From positions 44,912 to 108,911 of the forward strand of contig NZ_JADKYP010000020.1 of NCBI RefSeq assembly GCF_015354405.1: a DNA stretch of 64,000 nt, given 5' to 3'. Position numbers and translations under genes: made by a program. The stretch comes from Nocardia sp. BSTN01 (GTDB lineage Bacteria > Actinomycetota > Actinomycetes > Mycobacteriales > Mycobacteriaceae). Below, one piece after another: positions 43,071-53,823 of the stretch; position 1 is the first letter of the stretch, and the number at the start of each line of letters is the position of its first letter. The notes beneath the pieces are model-generated. The model was not told the origin of the DNA and did no database searches. It was given only the letters and a program-made list of their open reading frames with translations.

Positions 43071-44825
43071 CTACATCGGGACGTCGAACATATTCGGCTG
43101 TCCGGCCGCGTAGCGCGCGCTGTCGGCCTGGCGCAGCGGCTCCAGCTGCGGCGCCCGGTACAGCTGGAACAGCCGGCAGCGGGCGGCGTTCGACCCGGCG
43201 ACGTCCAGCAGCGCGTTCACCGCGGTGCGAGCCGCCTCGCAGGCACCTTCCATCGTCGCGAGATCGATGTTCGTGCGGACGTAATCGCCTGCGAGGAAGA
43301 GGTTTTCCAGACCACCGTGCGCATTCGGGCGCGCCGCCCACGAGCCGGCGGTATTGATCAGCAGCGGATCGGCGTTGGTATTGCGGTTCTGCGCGGCATC
43401 CCAGCTCACGCCGGTATCCAGGAACCACGACACCAGATCCGAATCCTCCAGCGCCGCATGCCCTTCCAGATGCTTCTGCAACTGCGCCCAGACCTCGCGG
43501 GCGATCTCGTCGTGGGTGCATTCGATCGCCGGTTTGCCGTACAGGATGCCGGGTGTATTCCAGTCCGAGATGTCGACCGACAGACAATCCCGGACCGAAC
43601 CGTCGCCGGAATCGGAAAGCCTTGTGCGCGACCAGAACTGATTCTGCGCGATGGAGGTGAGCGACCACGGGGAGTCGACGTAGGCGGTATGGCCGCGCGC
43701 GATCTGGGTGGGACGGCGCAGATAGAACTGGATTCCGCTCATCCAGTTCACCACCAGGCCGTCCATGGCCGCCAATTCCGGCTGCACGGCCAGAATTTCC
43801 GGCGTCCACAGTGCGCGCGCGACCTCGACCGGCACCGCCAGCACGAAATAGTCGGCGTCGACCGCCCGCTCGCCGCCGCCGGCGGTCACCCGGGCACCCG
43901 AGATACGCCGATCGCGCACGTCGAGCCCGCGCAGTTCGGCGGTGTCGAAGCGCACCCCCAGGCCGCGCAGATGGGCCACCCACGGGTCGATCCAGGCCTC
44001 GTTGGTCGGACCGTTCAGCAGCCGGTCCAGCGGTCCGTCGTTACCGGTCTCCAGCGGATTGCCGAGGAACTGCTCGCCCATGGAACCGATGGTCCGGGTA
44101 CTGGCGTGATCGTCCTTGGCCGCGACCAGCAGTGTGGTGAGAGTGCGCGACATCAGCATGCGGAATTCCTGCGAGCGACCGCGGGCGCCCACGAAATCGC
44201 GCCAGGCGAGTTTTTCCCACTCACCGAAACGGCGATCGTCGCAACTGGTGTTGAAAACCAGGAGCCGATTGGCGAAATACGCCGCATCGGTCATCGGCAT
44301 CTTCATCGAGGTGGAGATCACCGAGGCGACCGTCTGGCGGAAATCGTCGGGGGTGGCCCACGGTTTTCCGGCGCGCCCCATCGGCACGATGGTGTCGTCG
44401 GCGCCGGCGCGGGAGAAACGCGCCTCGGCGGCCGGGACCAGATTGTCCCAGACGCCGTTGGCATTGCCCGCGAACGGAATTCGTCGCATGGTGTCGGGAA
44501 TGTGGTGATAGAAACCGGGGAAGAATCGGAAACCGTGTTCACCCGGCAGATCGGCACGGCCGCCGCGACCACTGTCCGGCACCGGAATGCTGCGCGCCTT
44601 ACCGCCCAGCGCCCGGCGTTCGTAGACCGTGACGTCGAATCCGCGTTCGGCCAATTCGTGCGCCGCGGTCAGTCCGGCGACGCCGCCACCGAAAATCGCG
44701 ACCCGCCGACCGGGATCGGCATTCGCACGAATCGGGCGCATCATGGCGCCCGCGGTTATCACACCCGCGCCGGCCGCCCCGCGAAGTACCGTCCTTCGCG
44801 AGACGGCCCCGTATTTTTCTGCCAT
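43071..44825 (-). CDS. Tat-exported FAD amine-oxidase-fold protein (hydroxysqualene dehydroxylase/desaturase-like)
   Basis: The 584-residue protein has a Tat signal (SRRTVLRGAAGAG) and then VAIFGGGVAGLTAAHELAERGFDVTVYERRALGGKARSIP at about residues 42-80, the amine-oxidase/phytoene-desaturase dinucleotide site. A C-terminal FAD loop LFLAGDYVRTNIDLATMEGACEAA is near 525. The EHGFRFFPGFYHHIPDTMRRIPF segment is typical of a Mycobacterium/Nocardia group annotated as FAD-dependent oxidoreductase or hydroxysqualene dehydroxylase. Export makes squalene chemistry less certain. ATG 44825 is used. Confidence 0.87.
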   Translation of the reverse strand: MAEKYGAVSRRTVLRGAAGAGVITAGAMMRPIRANADPGRRVAIFGGGVAGLTAAHELAERGFDVTVYERRALGGKARSIPVPDSGRGGRADLPGEHGFRFFPGFYHHIPDTMRRIPFAGNANGVWDNLVPAAEARFSRAGADDTIVPMGRAGKPWATPDDFRQTVASVISTSMKMPMTDAAYFANRLLVFNTSCDDRRFGEWEKLAWRDFVGARGRSQEFRMLMSRTLTTLLVAAKDDHASTRTIGSMGEQFLGNPLETGNDGPLDRLLNGPTNEAWIDPWVAHLRGLGVRFDTAELRGLDVRDRRISGARVTAGGGERAVDADYFVLAVPVEVARALWTPEILAVQPELAAMDGLVVNWMSGIQFYLRRPTQIARGHTAYVDSPWSLTSIAQNQFWSRTRLSDSGDGSVRDCLSVDISDWNTPGILYGKPAIECTHDEIAREVWAQLQKHLEGHAALEDSDLVSWFLDTGVSWDAAQNRNTNADPLLINTAGSWAARPNAHGGLENLFLAGDYVRTNIDLATMEGACEAARTAVNALLDVAGSNAARCRLFQLYRAPQLEPLRQADSARYAAGQPNMFDVPM

Positions 44826-44954
44826 CTATCGGGACCTCCACACCGCGGGTAACTGTATGCGGTGCGGCCGGGCCTCGTATCGATTGGGGTAACAATTCGG
44901 CCGGGCAGCAATTCGGCGGGGAGGAAATCCTCGCAAACCGGTGCCCGGCGCGAA

Positions 44955-47177
44955 TCAGTAGCCCTGCGGGCCCGGATAGTGCCCCTGCGGACCCGGGTAC
45001 TGCGTCTGCGGACCCGGGAACGGCGGCTGCGGGACGTGATATCCGAAATCGTCGGCGACCATGGCCGCCAATTCCAGCAGCGCCCGCCGGGTCGGCTTGC
45101 CGACCAGTTCCAGATCGATCTCCGCGCCCTCGGCGAGATGATCGTCGAACGGCACCACCTGCACCGCGCGGGTGCGGTCGAGGAAAAGTTTGCGCAGCTG
45201 ATCCAGGTCGACGGTCGAGGCGCCGCGGCGAGAGGCGTTGACCACCACCACGGTCCGCTCCACCAGCTTGCTGTAGCCGTGGTGCTCGAGCCAGTCCAGC
45301 GTCGCCGAGGCACTGCGCGCGCCGTCGATGGCCGGGGAGGTGACCAGGATCAGCGAACTCGCCATATCCAGCACACCGGCCATCGCCGAATGCATCAGTC
45401 CGGTACCGCAGTCGGTGAGAATGATGTTGTAGAACTGCTGCAGGATGCCGATCGCGCGCCGGTAGTCGGCCTCGCTGAAAGCCTCCGACACGGCCGGATC
45501 CTGTTCACTGGCAAGCACTTCCAGCCGGCTCGGCGCCTGCGAGGTGTGGGCCCGCACATCCGAGTAGCGGCCGATGTGCTGATCCTCGAGCAGATTGCGG
45601 ACCGTCGAGCGGGTCTGGCGCGGCACCCGGTGGGCCAGGGTCCCGAGGTCGGGATTGGCGTCGATGGCGATGACGCGGTCACCACGCAGCGAGGCGAAGG
45701 TCGAGCCCAAACCGACTGTGGTCGTGGTCTTTCCGACGCCACCCTTGAGCGACAGAATCGCGATCCGGTAGTCGCCGCGCACCGGCTGATTCACCCGATC
45801 CACCAGTTCGCGGTAGATCACATCGGCCGACGATTCACCCGGATTGATGGCGCCACCGGTCACCTTGTGCACGGCGCGGCGCCAGCCACTGCGCGGTGAA
45901 CGCCGTGCTCGCTTGAGCAGATTCAGGTCGTTGACCGAATTGCCCGGCTGCACCGGCTGGGTCATGTGCTGCGGCTGGAACGTCGACTGCGGCGGCTGCT
46001 GCTGCTGATATGCCTGCGGCAGTTGCTGTTGCGGTCCGGGACCGCCCTGCCAGCCGCCCTGCTGCTGCGGCTGATACTGCTGGGGCTGCTGCGGCGGAGT
46101 CGAGGGCAACGGCGGCGGCGCCCAGCTGAAGATCGGGCCGCCCGCATCGGCGTCCCCGCCCTGCTGCTCGGGACCGGACGCCGGCCCCTGCCGCTCGTCG
46201 AAGACCCGGCGGACCATGCCGTCGGAACCGATCTCCTGGCGGATCTCACCGTACGGCGTGTCCTGCCGGACCTCGCCGTACCCGGCTCCCGGCTCACCGG
46301 CACCGGGCCGGAAACCACCCTGTTCACCGGGATTGCCCTGCGCTGCGAAACCACCCGGATCGCCCGGATTGCCGTGCGGCGCGAATCCGCCTGCGTCACC
46401 CGGATTGCCGTGCGGCGCGAATCCACCTGGGTCACCGGGGTTTCCGTGCGACGGAAAACCACCCTGCTCACCGGGGGGCGCGAAACCGTTCTGCTCGCCG
46501 GGGAATCCGCCCGGCGCGAAACCACCCTGTTCACCGGGATTTCCGGGAGGCGGAAAACCACCCTGCTCACCGGGGAATGCGGCCGGTGCGAAGCCCGGTT
46601 CGCCGGGGTGTCCCGGCGGCGGGAAGCCGCCCTGGTCGGCGGGGCCGCCGGGCGGCGCGAAACCGCCCTGCTCACCGGGGAATCCATTGGGCGCGAAACC
46701 GTCCGGACCGGGACCGCCCGCCCACGGCGGCGGGAATCCGTTCGGATCTCCCGGCGGGGCGAACGGACCGGCGTGGTCGTTCATCGGGAACCCCGGCGGC
46801 GCGAAACCCTGATTCGGCGGATACGGGTTCGCTCCCGGCGGCGCGAACGGGCCCGGTGCGAATCCTCCCTGCTCGGGCGGGGCGAAGCCGTCCGGCCCGA
46901 ACTGCGGACCGGGTGCGAACGTGGTCTGCTCGATACCGTCGGGCACCGGCGGAATGATCCCGGACGCCGCGTGTTCGAATTCCGCGGATTCGTCGGCAGG
47001 TGCGCCGTTCGGTTCGGCTTCGGACGTCACGCTCGACGTCCCGTCGGATGCCGTTGTGTCCGCGTCGGATTCGTCCCGCGACGGCAGCGAGGTCGGATTG
47101 TCCTGGTCGGCAGCTGTATCGCCCATTCCCTGCCCATGCAACCAAGGCGGTGAAGTGGAGTTGTCGTTAGTCGTCAC
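44955..47177 (-). CDS. ParA/MinD-family ATPase with Pro/Gly-rich N-terminal domain (EspI-like)
   Basis: The 740-residue protein has an acidic start, a long disordered Gly/Pro/Phe-rich region (about 75-430) made of PGEQGGFAPPG-like repeats, and a C-terminal ATPase. Its Walker A is LSLKGGVGKTTTTVGLG near residue 475, followed by IAIDANPDLGTLAHR (Walker A') and LTDCGTGLM. This is the layout of EspI and other ESX-associated ParA proteins of mycobacteria. It ends with repeats of YPGPQG. No other ESX gene is present, so the partner system lies elsewhere. GTG 47177 is the start. Confidence 0.87.
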   Translation of the reverse strand: MTTNDNSTSPPWLHGQGMGDTAADQDNPTSLPSRDESDADTTASDGTSSVTSEAEPNGAPADESAEFEHAASGIIPPVPDGIEQTTFAPGPQFGPDGFAPPEQGGFAPGPFAPPGANPYPPNQGFAPPGFPMNDHAGPFAPPGDPNGFPPPWAGGPGPDGFAPNGFPGEQGGFAPPGGPADQGGFPPPGHPGEPGFAPAAFPGEQGGFPPPGNPGEQGGFAPGGFPGEQNGFAPPGEQGGFPSHGNPGDPGGFAPHGNPGDAGGFAPHGNPGDPGGFAAQGNPGEQGGFRPGAGEPGAGYGEVRQDTPYGEIRQEIGSDGMVRRVFDERQGPASGPEQQGGDADAGGPIFSWAPPPLPSTPPQQPQQYQPQQQGGWQGGPGPQQQLPQAYQQQQPPQSTFQPQHMTQPVQPGNSVNDLNLLKRARRSPRSGWRRAVHKVTGGAINPGESSADVIYRELVDRVNQPVRGDYRIAILSLKGGVGKTTTTVGLGSTFASLRGDRVIAIDANPDLGTLAHRVPRQTRSTVRNLLEDQHIGRYSDVRAHTSQAPSRLEVLASEQDPAVSEAFSEADYRRAIGILQQFYNIILTDCGTGLMHSAMAGVLDMASSLILVTSPAIDGARSASATLDWLEHHGYSKLVERTVVVVNASRRGASTVDLDQLRKLFLDRTRAVQVVPFDDHLAEGAEIDLELVGKPTRRALLELAAMVADDFGYHVPQPPFPGPQTQYPGPQGHYPGPQGY
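46315..46458. repeat. 36-bp tandem repeat, four units
   Basis: Units at 46315-46350, 46351-46386, 46387-46422 and 46423-46458 encode the 12-residue motif GNPGDPGGFAPH and variants within the ParA-like gene. Less regular copies of the same motif continue to about 46700. The unit length keeps the reading frame. Confidence 0.85.
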
Positions 47178-47311
47178 GTTTCCCCCATCTGCTCGACAGA
47201 GTTCGAGCAGAGAGCTCGCGGCCAATGCGCCACAACGCTAGCATGCTGGCCGAATACGAGTCCCCCGGTGAACAGGGGCCGCACCCCGTGCCGGACGGGT
47301 CGCCGCAGAAC

Positions 47312-47342
47312 ACCGCCCACCACCTTCCCGGCGGTGGGCGGT
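47312..47342 (-). terminator. leuA terminator
   Basis: ACCGCCCACC (47312-47321) pairs perfectly with GGTGGGCGGT (47333-47342), 27 bases beyond the leuA stop. Confidence 0.75.
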
Positions 47343-47368
47343 CCCGGCTGTCGAGCGGGGTGTGCGGA

Positions 47369-49255
<1,887 letters not shown>

Positions 49256-49271
<16 letters not shown>

Positions 49272-49297
49272 CGGCCGAGGAGGAGTGCCCGCTGCAT
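49256..49297 (-). CDS. leuL: leuA leader peptide
   Basis: The ATG at 49297 opens MQRALLLGRRDGV and a TGA. Three consecutive leucine codons (CTC CTC CTC) make up nearly a quarter of the peptide. It lies 85 bases before leuA on the same strand, and its last codons form one arm of a perfect 10-base hairpin. It is too short for gene callers. The pattern strongly suggests leucine-dependent attenuation. A TGTAAACT sequence just upstream may be the -10 region. Confidence 0.6.
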
Positions 49298-49371
49298 GAT
49301 GTCGGCCAGTTTACAGGTCGGTCCGCGGGCGGGAAAAGGACCCTCGCCACACCCCCACGTAGCCTGGCCGG

Positions 49372-50013
49372 ATGAGTTACGACCACGTGTTGCTCCCCGC
49401 GGGCATCGCCACCTCGCCCGATGCGGTGGAAACCTACCTGGCCGCACAGCAGGGACGGCCGCAGACCGACACCGTGGCGGCGATCGCGGCCGAGGTGAAC
49501 CGGCGCAACGACGCGCTGCCGGAGGAGGAGGCGTTCCTCAGTGTCGCCACCGGCGGCGACGGCACCGGCGGCGCCCTGTACGTCGCCGCCCGCTACGACG
49601 CCATCGGCCACGTGCGCAACCTTCTGTTCGAACTCGCGACCCCGCGTGATTACGCGCTCTACGATCCGCAGCTGAACTGGCTGATCGATCCGACCGGTCG
49701 CATCGATGTCACCGTCACGCACGGCGGTGCGGGTGAATTCCCTTACCTCACCGAGCAGCTCGCGCACCGATGGATCACCGAACTCGGGGAACCGAATCCG
49801 TATCTGATCGTGGAACGCGCCGACCACGTCTACATCCAGACCTATCGCGACGAGCCCGGCCTGTACACGCTGGAATACCGCGACGGCGGTCCCGACCGGC
49901 ATTTCGCGGTGCAGCTGGAGGACGGCGACCAGGTGGCCGCACTCGTCTGGGACTGGACCGCCGGGGATCGCGGCCGCCTCGACGCGCTCGACTGGGAAGC
50001 GGTGACGTTCTGA
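49372..50013 (+). CDS. conserved protein of unknown function
   Basis: I do not recognise a family. The 213-residue protein is acidic and soluble, with MSYDHVLLPAGIATSPDAVETYL at the start and several WDW/YIQTYRDE-type aromatic strands in the second half (VYIQTYRDEPGLYTLEYRDGG, ALVWDWTAG). No catalytic motif is visible. ATG 49372 is 75 bases from the divergent leucine leader. The 13 bases ending in its stop codon (50001-50013) are duplicated at 50015-50027. Confidence 0.7.
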   Translation: MSYDHVLLPAGIATSPDAVETYLAAQQGRPQTDTVAAIAAEVNRRNDALPEEEAFLSVATGGDGTGGALYVAARYDAIGHVRNLLFELATPRDYALYDPQLNWLIDPTGRIDVTVTHGGAGEFPYLTEQLAHRWITELGEPNPYLIVERADHVYIQTYRDEPGLYTLEYRDGGPDRHFAVQLEDGDQVAALVWDWTAGDRGRLDALDWEAVTF

Positions 50014-50027
50014 AGGTGACGTTCTGA
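50001..50027 (+). repeat. 13-bp duplication over a stop codon
   Basis: GGTGACGTTCTGA occurs at 50001-50013 and again at 50015-50027, one base apart. The first copy contains the stop of the preceding gene; the second lies outside the coding region. Confidence 0.85.
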
Positions 50028-50057
50028 CGGACGTCCCGATCGGCGCCTCCCGCGACG

Positions 50058-50666
50058 TCAGAGTGTTCGCCGTCCCGACAGGGCGCGGCCCAGGGTCAGT
50101 TCGTCGGCGAATTCCAGGTCGCCGCCCATCGGCAGACCGGAGGCGAGCCGGGTGACCGACAGGCCCGGGAAGTCCCGCAGCATCCGCACCAGATAGGTGG
50201 CCGTCGCCTCGCCCTCGGTATTGGGATCGGTGGCGATGATCACCTCGGTGACGTCGACACCGTCCTCCTGATTTCCGATGCGCGCCAACAACTCTCGAAT
50301 GCGCAGCTGATCCGGGCCGACCCCCGAGAGCGGGTCCAGCGCACCGCCGAGCACGTGGTAGCGGCCGCGGAATTCGCGGGTGCGCTCGATGGCCTGGACG
50401 TCCTTGGGTTCCTCGACGACGCAGATCATGGTCCGGTCCCGGCGTGGGTCGGCGCAGATGCGGCACAACTCTCCGTCGGAGACGGTGCCGCAGACCGCGC
50501 AGAACCGCACACCGTCGCGCACCTTCTGCAGCGCCGACTGCAGCCGATCGATCTCCGGCGGCTCGACCGACAGCAGATGGAAGGCGATGCGCTGCGCGCT
50601 CTTCGGACCGACTCCGGGCAGTTTGCCCAGTTCGTCGATCAGATCCTGGACCGGACCCTCATACAC
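50058..50666 (-). CDS. recR: recombination mediator protein RecR
   Basis: The 202-residue protein has the N-terminal helix-hairpin-helix ([24 protein letters not shown]), a four-cysteine zinc finger ([16 protein letters not shown]), and a Toprim domain ([34 protein letters not shown]). It acts with RecF and RecO to load RecA on gapped DNA. ybaB lies 21 bases upstream in the same direction, as in most bacteria. dnaX, which often precedes them, is not adjacent. Confidence 0.97.
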   Translation of the reverse strand: MYEGPVQDLIDELGKLPGVGPKSAQRIAFHLLSVEPPEIDRLQSALQKVRDGVRFCAVCGTVSDGELCRICADPRRDRTMICVVEEPKDVQAIERTREFRGRYHVLGGALDPLSGVGPDQLRIRELLARIGNQEDGVDVTEVIIATDPNTEGEATATYLVRMLRDFPGLSVTRLASGLPMGGDLEFADELTLGRALSGRRTL

Positions 50667-50687
50667 CGATTCGTCCTATCGGGCCGC

Positions 50688-51026
50688 TCAGAACGGCAGG
50701 CCGGGCACGGAACCGCCGCCCATGCCGCCGGCGAGCGGGCCCAGTTTCTCCGCGGCCAGCTGCTGCGCGTTGGCCATCGCGTTGTTGACCGCCCCGACGA
50801 TCAGATCCTGCAGCGTCTCCACGTCTTCCGGATCGACCACCTTCGGATCGATCTGCAGCGACTGCACCTCGCCACTGGCCTTGATCGTCACCCGCACCAG
50901 ACCGCCGCCGGCCTCACCCGTCACATCGGTGGCGGCGATTTCGGCCTGCGCGGCCATCACCGCCTGCTGCATCTGCTGCGCCTGCGCGAGCAGGGCCTGC
51001 ATATCGAGCTGTCCACCAGGCTCCAC
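50688..51026 (-). CDS. ybaB: YbaB/EbfC family nucleoid-associated protein
   Basis: The 112-residue protein has the EbfC pattern: [76 protein letters not shown]. These dimeric proteins bind DNA and help shape the nucleoid. GTG 51026 follows AGAGAGGAC. It forms an operon with recR. Confidence 0.95.
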   Translation of the reverse strand: MEPGGQLDMQALLAQAQQMQQAVMAAQAEIAATDVTGEAGGGLVRVTIKASGEVQSLQIDPKVVDPEDVETLQDLIVGAVNNAMANAQQLAAEKLGPLAGGMGGGSVPGLPF

Positions 51027-51173
51027 GGGGATGTCCTCTCTGCGGGATGCGGATGTGCACCAGCGTAGTCACGTTCGGATTCCGCCCGGTACCGGCCCGG
51101 CCCGGGCGCCTTTACCATCGGAACGGGGCCGGACGTCGGCACACGGGTCGGGCCAATCCGGTGGAGGCCGGTT

Positions 51174-51803
51174 ATGTATCGGGATCAAGATCAACACATG
51201 TCTTCCGCATCTGCGCACACCCCATCCGCACCACCGCCACGTCGCGGGCGGCGGAGTTCGGCGTTGACGGCCGTCGTCGCGACCGCCGTTCTGAGCCTCG
51301 GGTCCGCCGTCCTGGCCCCGGCCGCGTCGGCGGATACCGATTACGGCGGTGGCTGCGTGCTCTACACCGACGATCCGGCGGCGACGATCGACGCGCTGCA
51401 CAACCACTGTTCGGCCGAACAGCAGGATCAGATCTTCCGGGACGCACCCCGCGGCGACGTGCCGACCGGGGTGACCAACGGCTGGGTGACCCGACCGCCG
51501 GTGATGGAGGCGGTGGCGCCGTCGTTCTGGATCGGCAAGAACTTCTACACCGGCCCCGACGGCGGCACCCTGACCAACCGGGTCACCGGGGCCGGTATCG
51601 AGGGCTTTCCCGCCAACGTGTATTCCGGACCCGCCCGCCTGGACGGCCAACCGGCCTGGCTCCTGGACTACAGCCCCTCGATCACACCGCAGATCCTCGA
51701 CGAGATCCGCCAGGTGACCCCCGGCGTCTGGTTCGGTTACTCCTGGTGGCGAGGGTTCTTCCAGACCACGCTGCTGCTGACGTTCGCTCTCACGGAGCAA
51801 TAG
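51174..51803 (+). CDS. secreted protein of unknown function
   Basis: The 209-residue protein has a signal peptide (RRSSALTAVVATAVLSLGSAVLAPAASA, cut near residue 53) and a mature part with two cysteines (GGGCVLYTD, NHCSAEQQDQI) that could form one disulfide. WIGKNFYTGPDGGTLTNRV and YSWWRGFFQTTLLL at the end are aromatic. ATG 51174 behind GGAGG is preferred to ATG 51198. Similar small exported proteins are common in Nocardia; I know of no function. Confidence 0.7.
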   Translation: MYRDQDQHMSSASAHTPSAPPPRRGRRSSALTAVVATAVLSLGSAVLAPAASADTDYGGGCVLYTDDPAATIDALHNHCSAEQQDQIFRDAPRGDVPTGVTNGWVTRPPVMEAVAPSFWIGKNFYTGPDGGTLTNRVTGAGIEGFPANVYSGPARLDGQPAWLLDYSPSITPQILDEIRQVTPGVWFGYSWWRGFFQTTLLLTFALTEQ

Positions 51804-51806
51804 GAC

Positions 51807-51830
51807 TTGACTCTCCTGTTGCTGGAGGGT
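51807..51830 (+). promoter_or_regulatory. MerR-type promoter/operator
   Basis: TTGACT (51807-51812) is a likely -35. The arms ACTCTCC (51810-51816) and GGAGGGT (51824-51830) form an inverted repeat with one mismatch. It resembles the BmrR/BltR operator class, in which MerR proteins bind an over-long spacer. It is 15 bases before the MerR start. Confidence 0.55.
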
Positions 51831-51844
51831 GTTCGCTTGTCTTC

Positions 51845-52666
51845 ATGCCCGCGACAGTCTCCATAGGCGAGTTCTCCCGCCTCACCTGTCTCAGTGTGAA
51901 AACGCTGCGGTACTACCACGAGATCGAGTTGCTCGAGCCGGTGTCGGTCGATCCCGGCTCGGGGTATCGGCGGTATTCGACCGCCCAGGTGGAGCAGGCG
52001 CATCTGATCCGCCGGCTGCGCGATCTCGATATGCCGATGCCGCAGATCCGCGCGGTCCTGGCCGCGCCGGATCGGTCGACCCGGGATGCGGCGCTGGCCG
52101 CGCACCTGGAGCGAATGGAAGCGGAGTTGCTGCGGACGCGCGATGTGGTGGCATCGCTGCGGACGCTGCTGTCACCCGGCGCGCCGATCGACGTGCGGTA
52201 TCGCCTGGTTCCGGATTTCACCGCCGTGACGATTCGCGCGCTGGTATCGCGGGCGCAGATCGGTGAGTGGTGCGGGGCCGTGTTCCCCCGGCTCTACGAC
52301 GTGCTCGCGGCCGCGGGGGTGGCTCCGGGCGGTCCCAGCGGGGCGACGTATTCGGCGGACTTCTTCGAGAACGAGATCGGCGAGGTGGTGGCATTCGCGC
52401 CGCTGGCTGCGGATCCGGGCGCCGCCTTCGACAACCACGGCGACGTCACGGTTCGCCGATTTCCGCAGCGCCGCTTCGCGATTGCGGTCCATGCCGGGCC
52501 GTTCACCGACTTCGACCGCACCTACGGTGCGCTGGGTTCGCATGTGGCCGAACACGATACCGCGCTGACCGAGCCGATTCGCGAGATCTACGTGGTCGGC
52601 CCGCAGGACTGCACGGATCCCACCGCGCAGCGCACCGAGGTCTGCTGGCCGATCGCACCGGCGTGA
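51845..52666 (+). CDS. MerR-family regulator with GyrI-like effector domain
   Basis: The 273-residue protein has an N-terminal MerR helix-turn-helix (VSIGEFSRLTCLSVKTLRYYHEIELLEPVSVDPGSGYRRYS, residues 5-45), a helical linker and a C-terminal GyrI-like ligand domain (RRFPQRRFAIAVHAGPFTDFDRTYGAL ... REIYVVGPQDC). This is the BmrR/multidrug-sensing layout. It probably activates its own operon through the adjacent operator. The VOC gene follows 62 bases downstream. Confidence 0.92.
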   Translation: MPATVSIGEFSRLTCLSVKTLRYYHEIELLEPVSVDPGSGYRRYSTAQVEQAHLIRRLRDLDMPMPQIRAVLAAPDRSTRDAALAAHLERMEAELLRTRDVVASLRTLLSPGAPIDVRYRLVPDFTAVTIRALVSRAQIGEWCGAVFPRLYDVLAAAGVAPGGPSGATYSADFFENEIGEVVAFAPLAADPGAAFDNHGDVTVRRFPQRRFAIAVHAGPFTDFDRTYGALGSHVAEHDTALTEPIREIYVVGPQDCTDPTAQRTEVCWPIAPA

Positions 52667-52728
52667 TCGGGCGAACGCCGCGACACACCTCCCGAATTCA
52701 CGAATTCCCCACGAAGAGAGGATATTTC

Positions 52729-53082
52729 ATGTCGATCAGCCTGGCCGCCGTCACCTTCGACTGCCGTGACGCCGCCACCTTGGCGAACTTCTACGCCCAG
52801 CTGCTGGAGCGGCCGGTGGACCCGGACGCCAACGAGTACTTCGCCTCGATCGGCCGCGGTGGCGACAGCGGTACGGCGCTGATGTTCATCCAGGTCCCCG
52901 ACAAGACCCCGAGCAAGAACGTCGTCCACCTCGATCTGAGCGCACCGGACTGGCGCGCTCAGATCGAGCGGGCGGTCTCGCTGGGCGCGAAACACATCGG
53001 CGACTTCGACGAATTCGGCGTGCAGTGGGTCACTCTCGCCGACCCCGAGGGCAACCTGTTCGACATCGCCCACCAGCACTGA
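52729..53082 (+). CDS. VOC (glyoxalase/bleomycin-resistance fold) family protein
   Basis: The 117-residue protein has the VOC fold: LAAVTFDCRDAATLANFYAQLLERPV at the start and WVTLADPEGNLFDI at the end, with a metal-ligand Glu absent or unclear. Members include glyoxalases, antibiotic-binding proteins and lyases. Paired with a BmrR-like MerR gene, it may be a drug- or electrophile-response protein. ATG 52729 follows AGAGAGGA. Confidence 0.9.
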   Translation: MSISLAAVTFDCRDAATLANFYAQLLERPVDPDANEYFASIGRGGDSGTALMFIQVPDKTPSKNVVHLDLSAPDWRAQIERAVSLGAKHIGDFDEFGVQWVTLADPEGNLFDIAHQH

Positions 53083-53083
53083 G

Positions 53084-53226
53084 CCGCTTCGGGGGGTGTG
53101 CAGGCAAGCACTTCCCCGAAGCGGTGCATCCCCAATGGTTTCGGCCCGCCTCGATTTTGGACTGACGGAGCGAGGGAGCGCAGCGACTGAGCGGAGGAGG
53201 GAAAAATCGAGGCACAGGGGGCCGAA
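53084..53226. repeat. complex inverted-repeat element between convergent genes
   Basis: A perfect 11-bp stem CCGCTTCGGGG/CCCCGAAGCGG (53084-53094, 53114-53124) is followed by a nested structure: outer arms TTCGGCCC/GGGCCGAA (53140-53147, 53219-53226) and inner arms GCCTCGATTTT/AAAATCGAGGC (53148-53158, 53203-53213). The loop is full of GAGCG/GCAGCGA motifs. It is likely a two-way terminator, and perhaps a mobile repeat family. Confidence 0.65.
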
Positions 53227-53252
53227 GCCCGCCGGAGCGAAGCGGAGGCCAA

Positions 53253-53687
53253 TTAACCGAGCTCGCGCTTCAGGTTTTCCAATACCTCGGCCTGGATCTT
53301 CTTCAGGCCGAGCGGGGCGAAGATGCCCTCGAAGAAGCCGGGGACACCGCCCGCACCCTTCCAGCTGGTGCGGACCGTCACCTGCGAACCCTCACCCGAG
53401 GGGGTGACGGTCCAGGTGGTGACGAGCGTGGAATTCGAATCCCGTTCGGTCACCATGGAATCGGAGACCGAGACGACCGCGTGGACGTTGCGGGAGCGCT
53501 TCTGCGTCGCCTGCAGCGTCCATTCGGCGACGGTTCCGGCGCCTTTTCCGCCTTCGAGCACCTTGTAGTCGTGGTAGTGCGAAGACAGGATGCGGGGGCG
53601 CACATCCTGATAGTCCGCGATCGCTTCCAGCGCACGCTGCGGTTCCGCAGCGACGACGGTCGAGCTGGATGCACTGACCTGTCCCAC
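53253..53687 (-). CDS. SRPBCC family protein
   Basis: The 144-residue protein has the SRPBCC pattern: ASSSTVVAAEPQRALEAIADYQDVRPRILSSHYHDYKVLEGG, WTLQATQKRSRNVHAVVSVSDS, and a C-terminal helix PLGLKKIQAEVLENLKRELG. It is in the position of M. tuberculosis Rv3718c, which belongs to the same fold. The ligand is unknown. ATG 53687 follows GGAGCTC. Confidence 0.9.
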   Translation of the reverse strand: MGQVSASSSTVVAAEPQRALEAIADYQDVRPRILSSHYHDYKVLEGGKGAGTVAEWTLQATQKRSRNVHAVVSVSDSMVTERDSNSTLVTTWTVTPSGEGSQVTVRTSWKGAGGVPGFFEGIFAPLGLKKIQAEVLENLKRELG

Positions 53688-53823
53688 AATGAGCTCCTAG
53701 TCGATCCGGGGTCGTTCGGGTTTATTCGAGCCGTTCTGCGGGGCTATGCTACGCCGCGTCCGGTGCAGTTCCGGACCGGCAGACGCGGTTTCGCTCTGCC
53801 CGCAGCTATGCCCGGGGGGATGA

